Source: WHTX01 sp038255145 (lineage in GTDB: Bacteria > Actinomycetota > Acidimicrobiia > Acidimicrobiales > CAIXPF01). Taken from it: a DNA stretch of 64,000 bases. Within the stretch, counting starts at the first letter, position 1. Every line of letters starts with the position of its first letter. Below the pieces are notes generated by a model that saw nothing but the letters and a program-made list of their open reading frames with translations, ran no database searches and had not been told where the DNA came from. Below are positions 44,286 through 51,401 of this stretch, piece by piece. The translations under genes and the position numbers were made by a program. The stretch is from the NCBI GenBank assembly GCA_038255145.1, contig JBBSLP010000013.1, forward strand, positions 1 through 64,000, given 5' to 3'.

Positions 44286-45494
44286 ATGACGACGAACGAG
44301 CCGGTGACCGACTGGGCCACGGACTTCGACATATTCGATCCCGAGTTCGTCGCCGATCCCTACCCCGTGTGGGCCGGGTTGCGGGGGACGTGTCCCGTCG
44401 CCCACACCGAGCGTGACGGCAGCACGTGGATGCCCAGCCGCTACGAGGACCTGGTCGCCGTCACCCATGACACCCAGCACTTCTCGTCGGTGACCTCGGC
44501 GGTTTCGGGCACCCGACCGGGTCAGGGCCCGCTGCTGACGGCGCCGCCCATCACCTCGGACCTGCCCGAGCACACGTGGACGCGGCGCCTGCTGCTGCCG
44601 GCCTTCTCGCCCAAGCCCGTGGCCCGCATGGAGCCGGTGAGCCGAGGCATCGCCCGCGAGCTGCTCGACGCCATCGAGGCCCGGGGCGACGGCATGGCCG
44701 ACGCCGCCTGTGACTACGCCCAGCACATCCCGGTGCGGATCATCTCCCAGATGCTGGGCGTGCCCGACGCCGAAGAGGCCCAGTTCACCGACTGGGTGAC
44801 CCGGATCCTCCAGCTCGGCGTCATGGACCAGGAGGTCGGCCGCATCGCCACCAAGGAGGTCCTGGCCTACTTCAAGGACCTCATCGCCCAGCGCATCGCC
44901 GACGGTGACCGGCCCGACGACCTGCTGTCCTACCTGATCGACGTGCGCCTCGAGGGGGGCGAGCCCCTGGGCGAGAAGCACCTGCTGGGCACGTGCTTCC
45001 TCATCCTCGTGGCCGGCATCGACACCACGTGGAGCTCCATCGGGTCCAGCCTGTGGCACCTGGCCACCCACCCCGAGGACCGTGACCGGCTGGTGGCCGA
45101 GCCCGAGCTCATCCCCACGGCCATCGAAGAGTTCCTCCGGGCCTACTCCCCGGTGACCATGGCCCGCATCGTCAAGGAAGAGACCACCCTCGGAGGTCAG
45201 CAGCTGTGCCCCGGTGACCGGGTGCTGCTGCCCTTCCCCGCCGGCAATCGGGATCCCGACGTGTTCGAGGATCCCGAAGATGTCCTCATCGATCGCCAGC
45301 AGAACCGCCACGCCGCCTTCGGGCTGGGCATCCACCGCTGCCTGGGCTCGAACCTGGCCCGCATGGAACTGCAGGTGGCCGTGCAGGAGTGGTTGCTCCG
45401 CTTCCCCAAGTTCTCCCTCGTCGAGGGGGCCGACGTGCACTGGAACGGTGGCCAGGTCCGCGGCCCCCGCTCCATCCCGGTGCGGTTGGGCTAG
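44286..45494 (+). CDS. Cytochrome P450
   Basis: 402 residues. The I-helix motif is AGIDTTWSS, the ExxR is in EEFLRAYSP, and the haem-binding loop is FGLGIHRCLG with Cys352 as thiolate ligand. It is a soluble bacterial class I P450 that would need a ferredoxin and reductase encoded elsewhere; none is adjacent. The acid-alcohol pair is altered: Asp is followed by Thr-Thr as usual, but Trp then Ser-Ser follow. ATG 44286 gives the usual N-terminus (GGGGGTG upstream); ATG 44238, six nt after the TAGAGT box, would give a leaderless form 16 residues longer. Substrate unknown. Confidence 0.92.
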   Translation: MTTNEPVTDWATDFDIFDPEFVADPYPVWAGLRGTCPVAHTERDGSTWMPSRYEDLVAVTHDTQHFSSVTSAVSGTRPGQGPLLTAPPITSDLPEHTWTRRLLLPAFSPKPVARMEPVSRGIARELLDAIEARGDGMADAACDYAQHIPVRIISQMLGVPDAEEAQFTDWVTRILQLGVMDQEVGRIATKEVLAYFKDLIAQRIADGDRPDDLLSYLIDVRLEGGEPLGEKHLLGTCFLILVAGIDTTWSSIGSSLWHLATHPEDRDRLVAEPELIPTAIEEFLRAYSPVTMARIVKEETTLGGQQLCPGDRVLLPFPAGNRDPDVFEDPEDVLIDRQQNRHAAFGLGIHRCLGSNLARMELQVAVQEWLLRFPKFSLVEGADVHWNGGQVRGPRSIPVRLG

Positions 45495-45540
45495 CTCGCC
45501 CGGGGCGATCTGCTGTTGGGGGCGGCGGGGTCACCCGAGC

Positions 45541-45560
45541 GCGAGCTAACTTTCGCTCGC
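45541..45560 (+). terminator. Hairpin after the P450 gene
   Basis: GCGAGC (45541-45546) pairs with GCTCGC (45555-45560) around an 8-nt A/T-rich loop, 47 bp after the stop. Confidence 0.5.
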
Positions 45561-45592
45561 AACCAGTCTGACCTGGGGTGACAGGACTACGG

Positions 45593-45611
45593 TCGATTCG
45601 GCGTCGATTCG
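45593..45611. promoter_or_regulatory. CGATTCG 11-bp-period direct repeat, copy D
   Basis: TCGATTCGGCGTCGATTCG, 31 bp before the start of the ureide gene trio and after the P450 terminator. It is the only copy positioned close upstream of a start codon. Confidence 0.65.
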
Positions 45612-45641
45612 CCGCGCCCCCCTGACCTCCCGGGAGCTCCC

Positions 45642-46061
45642 TTGCGCCGCATGTTCCTCAACGGGACGGCCATGTCCGGCCAGAAGGCCCACCACACCAT
45701 CGCCGGCGCCACCTTCGTCGGCCCCGCCCGGACCGCCCCCCGCTACCGCTTCTTCGCCGTGCGCGACGCCTTCCCCGGGCTGTTCCCCGTCGACGAGGGG
45801 GGCCGGTCCATCGACGGTGAGCTCTACGAGATCGACGAGGCCATCCTCTTCGACTCCCTGCTGCCCTCGGAGCCGTCCGAGCTCGAGATCGGCACCATCG
45901 AGCTCGACGACGGCCAGATCGTCAACGCCATGGAGCTGCAGCCCGAGCGCATCGTGGCCGGCGACAAGGTGCTCGACATCGCCGACCTCGGCGGCTGGCG
46001 TGCCTACCAGGCCCACATGGCCGCCAACGCCGCGGCCGTCGCCCTGCTGGGCCGGGCCTGA
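45642..46061 (+). CDS. Allophanate-hydrolase-related (gamma-glutamylcyclotransferase-fold) protein
   Basis: 139 residues. The sequence MFLNGTAMSGQKAHHTI, GGRSIDGELYEI and ELEIGTIELDDGQ resembles the stand-alone relatives of the AtzF C-terminal domain, annotated 'allophanate hydrolase-related'. Its role is probably in urea or ureide nitrogen metabolism. The TTG at 45642 has GGGAG six nt upstream; ATG 45651 would be 15 nt from it, so TTG is preferred. Two bp separate it from the M20-like gene, which is followed by the allantoinase, giving a tight three-gene unit. Copy D of the 19-bp repeat lies just upstream. Confidence 0.78.
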   Translation: MRRMFLNGTAMSGQKAHHTIAGATFVGPARTAPRYRFFAVRDAFPGLFPVDEGGRSIDGELYEIDEAILFDSLLPSEPSELEIGTIELDDGQIVNAMELQPERIVAGDKVLDIADLGGWRAYQAHMAANAAAVALLGRA

Positions 46062-46063
46062 CC

Positions 46064-46894
46064 ATGGCCCCCGACGCGGGACCGGCGGCCGACGCCGCCG
46101 CACTGCCCCCCATCCTCGACGGCGCCCGCATGCTGGCTCGCCTCGACGAGCTCGGTGACCTCGGTGCCCGCCCCGGCGGGGGCGCCAACCGCCCCGCCTA
46201 CTCCGAGCTCGACGTGGCCGGGCGCGACCTGGTGGCCCGCTGGATGAACGAGGCCGGCCTGGTGACCAGCGTCGATGCCGCCGGCAACCTCATCGGCCGT
46301 AGCCCGGGGCCCACCGGCCCCGACGTCCCCCCGCCCCTGGTGCTCGGCAGCCATTTCGACATCGTCATCGACGCCGGCCGCCTCGACGGGTGCCTGGGCG
46401 TCGTCACCGGCATCACCGGCCGCCAGCCCGTCGACGTGGTCATCGAGGGCCAGACCAACCACGCCGGCACCACCCCCATGGACCTGCGCCGCGATGCCCT
46501 GGTGGCCGCAGCCCACGTGACCCTGGCCGTCGAGAACCTGGCCCTCGAAGGGCACCTTCGGGTGGCCACCGTGGGCACCATCGATGTGAGCCCCAACGCC
46601 CGCAACATCGTCCCCGGCCTGGTCACGCTGGGTCTGGACCTACGCGACCTCGACGATGTCCGCTTGGCCGCGTCGGTGGAGCACCTGCGCTTCACCGTGG
46701 CCATCATCGCCGAGGCCACCGGCTGCACCATCAGCTTCACCCTGGCTCCGGGCCAGGCCGCCGCCCCCTGTGACCCCACGGTGGTGGCCGCCTTCCAGGC
46801 CGCGGCCACGGCGCAGGGCCTGGTGCGCCGATCGGCCCTGGAGGAACGGTTGCCCGACTTCCTCACCGTCCTGTCCGAACCCCACCTCGGCTGA
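46064..46894 (+). CDS. Truncated M20-family amidohydrolase (allantoate/hydantoinase type) lacking catalytic parts
   Basis: 276 residues against about 410 for allantoate amidohydrolases and N-carbamoylases. The N-terminus keeps the first metal site (LGSHFDIV...GRLDG). The sequence then jumps from GCLGV straight to VTGITG and GQTNHAGTTPMDLRRDAL, the start of the dimerisation domain. The ~110 residues that normally hold the catalytic Glu pair and further ligands are absent. The C-terminal GAGHDA and SHxPxE segments are also missing; the protein ends EPHLG. The frame is open throughout. Either a decayed gene or a non-catalytic subunit. It lies between the allophanate-related gene (2 bp) and puuE (12 bp). 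Confidence 0.72.
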   Translation: MAPDAGPAADAAALPPILDGARMLARLDELGDLGARPGGGANRPAYSELDVAGRDLVARWMNEAGLVTSVDAAGNLIGRSPGPTGPDVPPPLVLGSHFDIVIDAGRLDGCLGVVTGITGRQPVDVVIEGQTNHAGTTPMDLRRDALVAAAHVTLAVENLALEGHLRVATVGTIDVSPNARNIVPGLVTLGLDLRDLDDVRLAASVEHLRFTVAIIAEATGCTISFTLAPGQAAAPCDPTVVAAFQAAATAQGLVRRSALEERLPDFLTVLSEPHLG

Positions 46895-46906
46895 GGAGCT
46901 CCCGCT

Positions 46907-47872
46907 GTGGCCCCCCACCCCCGTGACGCCGCCTACCCCCGTGACGTCGCCTACCCCCGCGACCTGGTCGGTTACGGCCGCACCCCGCCCCAGGCCGACT
47001 GGCCGGGCGGGGCCCGCATCGCCGTCAACTTCGTCCTCAACTACGAGGAGGGGGCCGAGGCCTCGGTGCTGCACGGCGACGCCGCGTCGGAGACCTTCCT
47101 GTCCGAGATCATCGGGGCGGCGGCGTTCCCGGACCGCCACCTGTCCATGGAGTCGCTCTACGAGTACGGCAGCCGGGCCGGGGTGTGGCGGCTGCTGCGC
47201 CTGTTCGAGTCCCGGGGCCTACCCCTGACCATCTTCGGGGTGGCCATGGCGCTCGAGCGCAACCCCGAGGTTGCCGCGGCCTTCGTCGAGGCCGGCCACG
47301 AGATCGCCAGCCACGGCTACCGCTGGCTGAGCTACCAGCAGGTCGACGAGGCCACCGAGCGGGCGCACGTGGCCGAGGCCGTGCGCATCCTCACCGAAGT
47401 GGTGGGGGAGCCCCCGGCCGGGTGGTACACCGGTCGGGACTCACCCAACACCCGGCGCCTGGTGGTGGAACACGGCGGCTTCCTCTACGACAGCGACTCG
47501 TACGCCGACGACCTGCCCTACTGGGTGACCGTCGAGGTCGACGGCGACGTGGCCGGCGAGGAGCGGCCCCACCTGGTGGTGCCCTACGCGCTCGACACCA
47601 ACGACATGCGCTTCGCCTCGGCCCAGGGCTTCAACTCGGGCGACCAGTTCTTCACCTACCTGCGTGACGCCTTCGACGTGCTCTACGCCGAGGGCACCGA
47701 TCGGCCCAAGATGCTGACGGTGGGCCTGCACTGCCGCCTGGCCGGCCGCCCCGCCCGCACCGCGGCCCTGGCCCGGTTCCTCGACCACGTGCTGGCCCAT
47801 GACCACGTGTGGGTGGCCCGCCGGGTGGACATCGCCCGCCACTGGGTCGACCGCCACCCCTACACCCCCTGA
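46907..47872 (+). CDS. puuE: PuuE-type allantoinase (polysaccharide-deacetylase fold)
   Basis: 321 residues of the NodB-like polysaccharide deacetylase superfamily in its purine-catabolism branch. Marks are RDLVGYGRTPP, VNFVLNYEEGAE, MESLYEYGSRAGVWR, the metal region HEIASHGYRW, and DSDSYADDLPYW. This metal- or cofactor-independent enzyme opens the allantoin ring to allantoate. The N-terminus carries a short repeat (AAYPRD/VAYPRD). GTG 46907 has GAGGAG eight nt upstream. The adjacent M20 gene would normally use its product, so the truncation there matters for pathway completeness. Confidence 0.9.
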   Translation: MAPHPRDAAYPRDVAYPRDLVGYGRTPPQADWPGGARIAVNFVLNYEEGAEASVLHGDAASETFLSEIIGAAAFPDRHLSMESLYEYGSRAGVWRLLRLFESRGLPLTIFGVAMALERNPEVAAAFVEAGHEIASHGYRWLSYQQVDEATERAHVAEAVRILTEVVGEPPAGWYTGRDSPNTRRLVVEHGGFLYDSDSYADDLPYWVTVEVDGDVAGEERPHLVVPYALDTNDMRFASAQGFNSGDQFFTYLRDAFDVLYAEGTDRPKMLTVGLHCRLAGRPARTAALARFLDHVLAHDHVWVARRVDIARHWVDRHPYTP

Positions 47873-47895
47873 GCCGTCCGTTCGCTGGTCAGGGG

Positions 47896-47912
47896 CGACC
47901 GTCAGCCGGTCG
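47896..47912. terminator. Hairpin between convergent puuE and PKD-like gene
   Basis: CGACCG (47896-47901) pairs with CGGTCG (47907-47912) around TCAGC, in the 51-bp convergent gap. Confidence 0.5.
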
Positions 47913-47923
47913 TCACGCGGTGG

Positions 47924-48562
47924 TCAGGCAGCGACGGTGATGACCTTGGTGGCCGTGGCGCACTCCTCGGGGCCGTTGCCGCTGGGGGCGGGGCGGCACA
48001 CGGTCAGGGTGACGGTGGTGTCCTTGGACAGGCTGGTGGACAGGTTACGGTTGCGGCCCGACATGTTGATGGAGTTGCCGTTCCACGCCCAGTGCCAGCG
48101 GGTCGGTTCCCCGGTCGAGGTGTCCCGCAGCGAGATGGAGCGACCGGCCGGAGCGGGGGTCGGGTCCCAGGTGAAGTCGGCCACCAGGGCCGGGGGCCCG
48201 GCGGGCGGAGCCGTGGTGGCAGGCACGGCGGCCACCGTGGCCGGGGGAGCGGCGGTGGTGGGCGCCACCGCGGTCGTCGGCGCCGCCGTGGTGCCGGTCC
48301 CGGCCGCAGTGGTCACGGTGGGCTCGACCACCGCGCTGGTGGCCGTGCTGGCCCCGGCCGCCAGGGTCGAGGGCTGGGGGGCGGCGGCCTCGTCGTCCTG
48401 GCCCATCACGACCAGGGCGCCACCCACCCCGCCGAGCACGCCGGCGGCGGCGAAGAGCGAGGCCACCACGGCGACGGGCAGGCCCCGACGACGGCGGTGC
48501 TGACGGCGGACGGGCCCGGGGTCGGACGGCGGCGCAGAGAAGAGGGAGGTCGGAGCAGCCAT
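47924..48562 (-). CDS. Membrane-anchored protein with PKD-like extracytoplasmic domain
   Basis: 212 residues. A basic cytoplasmic start (HRRRRG) leads to one membrane segment at about residues 28-52, a long Thr/Ala/Pro linker, and a ~80-residue C-terminal domain with ADFTWDPTPAPAG, STGEPTRWHWAW and TVTLTVCR, the PKD pattern of a beta-sandwich used for adhesion or carbohydrate contact. Topology should be N-in, C-out. There are no catalytic residues. It is convergent with puuE; upstream lies the GC-rich tandem repeat at 48629-48679. Confidence 0.75.
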   Translation of the reverse strand: MAAPTSLFSAPPSDPGPVRRQHRRRRGLPVAVVASLFAAAGVLGGVGGALVVMGQDDEAAAPQPSTLAAGASTATSAVVEPTVTTAAGTGTTAAPTTAVAPTTAAPPATVAAVPATTAPPAGPPALVADFTWDPTPAPAGRSISLRDTSTGEPTRWHWAWNGNSINMSGRNRNLSTSLSKDTTVTLTVCRPAPSGNGPEECATATKVITVAA

Positions 48563-48628
48563 GGGTCGACCGTAAGCAGCCCTACCCCAGCAGGCATCGG
48601 GGACATCCCCACCGTCCCCGGGGCCCTC

Positions 48629-48679
48629 GGGGGCTCCCCCCCGGGGGCTCCCCCTCGGGGGCTCCCCCCCGGGGGGAGC
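48629..48679. repeat. 14-bp tandem repeat (GGGGGCTCCCCC-type), 3.5 copies
   Basis: GGGGG starts at 48629, 48643, 48657 and 48671, giving a 14-bp period, each unit able to form a small hairpin with the next C-tract. It lies between the PKD-like gene start and the stop of the small membrane protein. Confidence 0.75.
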
Positions 48680-48704
48680 GGAGGCCGCGGACCCGGTCTC
48701 GCGG

Positions 48705-49112
48705 TCAGAGCGTGGTGCGCCAGCCCTCGGGGTCCACGCCGTGCCACACCCGTGAGGCCCGTTGGTTGAGCGCCACCAGCGAGGCCCCCTGCAACAGGGC
48801 GGTCACGGCGATGAAGGCGCGGGCCCGGGTTCCGGCGCCGTCGGCCATCAGGGACACCACCCCGCACACGAGCACGATGGCGGTGAACAGCTGCAACAGC
48901 AGCCAGGCCCGGGCCGAGCGCCGGTTGGCGAACGCCACCAACGCCGCCACCACCAGTCCGATGACGCCCACCACCAGGGCCCACGGATCACGCCGGCCCC
49001 ACACCGCAGCTCCCAGCCACAGCAGGCCCCACGCCGCGGCGGTGGCGTGACCCCACTCGGCCGAGCGCGGGTGCGGCCGCCATCCCCCCTCCACGCCCCC
49101 CGAGGCCCCCAT
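48705..49112 (-). CDS. Small integral membrane protein of unknown function
   Basis: 135 residues from ATG 49112, with GGGAGAG seven nt upstream. Four hydrophobic helices (about residues 28-45, 50-67, 73-92 and 98-115) are separated by Arg-rich turns such as NRRSARAW. A polar C-terminal tail reads HGVDPEGW. No family is recognised. It is divergent from the MFS gene at 49228 across 115 bp. Confidence 0.68.
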   Translation of the reverse strand: MGASGGVEGGWRPHPRSAEWGHATAAAWGLLWLGAAVWGRRDPWALVVGVIGLVVAALVAFANRRSARAWLLLQLFTAIVLVCGVVSLMADGAGTRARAFIAVTALLQGASLVALNQRASRVWHGVDPEGWRTTL

Positions 49113-49213
49113 CGGCCAACTCTCCCAGATGGTGTGGGTCCCGGGCCGCCCTTCTCCGACGGTGCCCGGGCCACCCTGCCGCCATCGCCGCCGCCCCCGG
49201 CGGGGTTGCCGGG

Positions 49214-49219
49214 TAGCGT
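49214..49219 (+). promoter_or_regulatory. -10 box TAGCGT, leaderless MFS promoter
   Basis: TAGCGT is followed by 8 nt and the GTG at 49228, which is in frame with the permease; no ribosome-binding site lies between. Confidence 0.5.
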
Positions 49220-49227
49220 GCCCGCCC

Positions 49228-50564
49228 GTGGACGTCCGGGGGGATCTCGAGAGCGCGGCCGACAGCCCGGTCGACGGCCCGGTCGACGGCCCCGCCGAAT
49301 CGGCCGCCGCCCCTGCGCCCGTCCCCGGGGGCATGGCGTCGGGCACGTCGTCGACCTTCGCCGCCCTGCGCATAGCGCCCTTCCGGCTGATCTGGGCCGG
49401 CGGCTTCCTCTACTTCCTGGCCATCTTCTCCCAGATGATCGCCCGGGGCTGGCTGGCCCGTGAGCTGACCGGCACCAACGCCGGCCTCGGCGCGGTGACC
49501 ATGGCCTTCGGCGCCGCCTCGCTGATCTCCACCCCCCTGGGTGGGGTCATGGCCGACCGGCTGCCCAAGCGGCGGTTGCTGATCGTGGCCACCTCGTTCC
49601 TGGCTGCGTCCAGCGTGGGCATGGCCATCGTCGTGCTCACCGACAACATCCGCTTCTGGATGCTGATGGTGGCCTCGGCGTGCGAGGCCGTCGCCTTCTC
49701 GGTGCTGGTGCCGGCCCGCATGGCCCTCACCGTGGTCATGGTCGGCCCCGGCCTGCTCTTCAACGCCGTCGTCCTGTCCCAGATCTCCATGAACGCCAAC
49801 CGCATCCTCGGTCCGGCCGTGGCTGCGGGGCTCATGGCCGTGGTGTGGATCGGGCCCGGCGGCGTCTACGCGGTGGGGGCCCTGGCCTGCACCGTGGCCG
49901 TGTTGGTGTTCCTGGCCGTGCCCCGCTCGGCCGACCAGGCCGTGGCCCGGCCCGGACGGCGCTCCCCGCTGGGGGAACTGGCCGACGGCGTGCGCTACGC
50001 CGCCCGCAAGCCGGTGCTGGCCGACCTGCTGGTCACGTCGCTGGTCGTCACCATGTTCGGCTTCTCCTACATCACCTTCCTGCCCACGGTGGCCGACGAG
50101 TTCTTCGGCCGGGGTAGCGGCGGTTTCGCCGTGCTGTCGGCCAGCGCCGCCGTGGGCGGGCTGACCGTGTCCCTGCTGATCGCCGGGCGGGTCGACCGCC
50201 GCCAGGGCTGGATCGTGCAGACGGTGGCCGGCATCAGCTTCGGCCTGGGCGTGTCGGGTTGGCCGCCGCCCCCAGCTTCTGGGTGGCCCTGGGCGTCTCC
50301 GCCGTGCTCGGCGCGGCGGTGGCCGCCTTCCAGTCCATGAACGCCACCCTGGTGCTGGCCAACGCCGAGCCGGCGTACCACGGCCGCATGCAGTCCCTGC
50401 TCCAGTTGGGTTTCTCGGCCTTCGGCCTGGCCGGGCTACCCCTGGGCCTGCTGGCCGACCTGATCGGGCTGCGTCCCACCCTGGCCGTCATGGGCGTGGT
50501 GGCCGCGGGCACGGTGATCTTCTCCCAGCTCCGGCGTCGGGCCCTGGGCATCACCGCGGCCTGA
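49228..50564 (+). pseudogene. MFS permease, frameshifted near its last quarter
   Basis: A major facilitator protein in two frames. The first (from GTG 49228) covers a Pro/Ala N-terminus and about eight helices, including GGVMADRLPKRRLL (the loop 2-3 motif). It goes out of frame after ISFGLGVSG. The remainder, LAAAPSFWVALG to the stop at 50564, continues in the next frame with the last helices (LGLLADLIGLRP). The span of 1337 nt is one short of a multiple of three; an added G in the GGG at 50256-50258 restores 445 residues. Sequencing error or real loss cannot be told apart here. Start supported by the leaderless box at 49214. Confidence 0.83.
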
Positions 50565-50587
50565 GAACGCCGACCGGTGGGGGCCGA

Positions 50588-50603
50588 TGGGGGAGGTCCC
50601 CCA
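50588..50603 (+). terminator. Hairpin after the MFS gene
   Basis: TGGGGGA (50588-50594) and TCCCCCA (50597-50603) form a GC stem; the four central bases make the loop. It lies 23 bp after the stop. Confidence 0.5.
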
Positions 50604-50638
50604 CGACGCCCATGGGGCAACGACGTAGGATCTGTGCC

Positions 50639-51325
50639 GTGACCAGCTGGTACGACCGGGTCGCCGATCTGCTCGGCGAGCCGGGGAGCGATGTGGTGGA
50701 CCTCGATCCTGCCCTCGCCCCCGAGGACGTCGACCTGCTGTTGCGCGCCGCCAGCGACCTGCTGCCCCCCGCCGACGCCCAGACCCTGGGCCATCGCTGG
50801 GTCCCCGACCTCGGCGCCAGCGTGACCGCAGGGGATGACGACGGCAGCACGTCGTCGTGGACGTCCCTCGTCGAGCACGCCCAGCCCTGGGCCCAGGCCG
50901 ACGGTGACGACGACCTCGGCGCCCCCCTCGATCTCGGTGGCCTCGCCCACCTCGGTGACCTCGGCGGCTTCGGCGACGACGTCGGTCTGGCCAACGCCGC
51001 GGACGACCTGGCTGATCACGGGGCCGCCGACTTCCCCCACGCCGATCTCGACCTCGAGTTCGGCGCCGGAGCCGGGGCCTACGACGACGACGACAGCGAC
51101 GCCCCCTCGTGGGCCGGCGACGATGCCGACGGGGAGGAAGACGACGGTGGTCCGGGCGGCCTCGGGGTCGGTCTCCACCAGCCCGACCTGCCCGATGGCG
51201 GTGAGCTCGAGTACCACCTGGGCGAGGACGACGGCTTCGACGACGACGCCCCCGTCGACGACGAGGACCCCGACGACGGGTCCTCGGCGTGGGACGACCC
51301 TCCTGCCCACCACCACGACTTCTGA
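50639..51325 (+). CDS. Highly acidic protein of unknown function at the Ini-like locus
   Basis: 228 residues from GTG 50639, seven nt after a TAGGAT box (50626-50631), so probably leaderless. The first ~60 residues are ordinary (TSWYDRVADLLG, LDPALAPEDVDLLLRAA, a likely helical domain). The rest is extremely Asp/Gly-rich (clusters DDDDSD, EDDG, FDDDAP) and ends HHHDF. No signal peptide or membrane segment is present. Composition and position match the acidic proteins at 56735 and 58113. It is convergent with the subtilase; family unknown. Confidence 0.7.
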   Translation: MTSWYDRVADLLGEPGSDVVDLDPALAPEDVDLLLRAASDLLPPADAQTLGHRWVPDLGASVTAGDDDGSTSSWTSLVEHAQPWAQADGDDDLGAPLDLGGLAHLGDLGGFGDDVGLANAADDLADHGAADFPHADLDLEFGAGAGAYDDDDSDAPSWAGDDADGEEDDGGPGGLGVGLHQPDLPDGGELEYHLGEDDGFDDDAPVDDEDPDDGSSAWDDPPAHHHDF

Positions 51326-51330
51326 GCCCG

Positions 51331-51383
51331 AGCCCAACCGCCCGCGAGCCCAACCGCCCGCCAGCCCGACCGGACGATCCGGC
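51331..51383. repeat. 16-bp tandem repeat and hairpin in convergent gap
   Basis: Two units of AGCCCAACCGCCCGCG (51331-51346, 51347-51362) and a partial third precede the hairpin CCGGACGATCCGG (about 51371-51383). This is the 3'-3' gap between the acidic-protein and subtilase genes and probably acts as terminator. Confidence 0.55.
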
Positions 51384-51401
51384 CGGGGGCGGACGGCGGG
51401 C

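Noticed and set aside
48629..48679. CRISPR array
   Set aside because: Units are 14 bp with no unique spacers between them.
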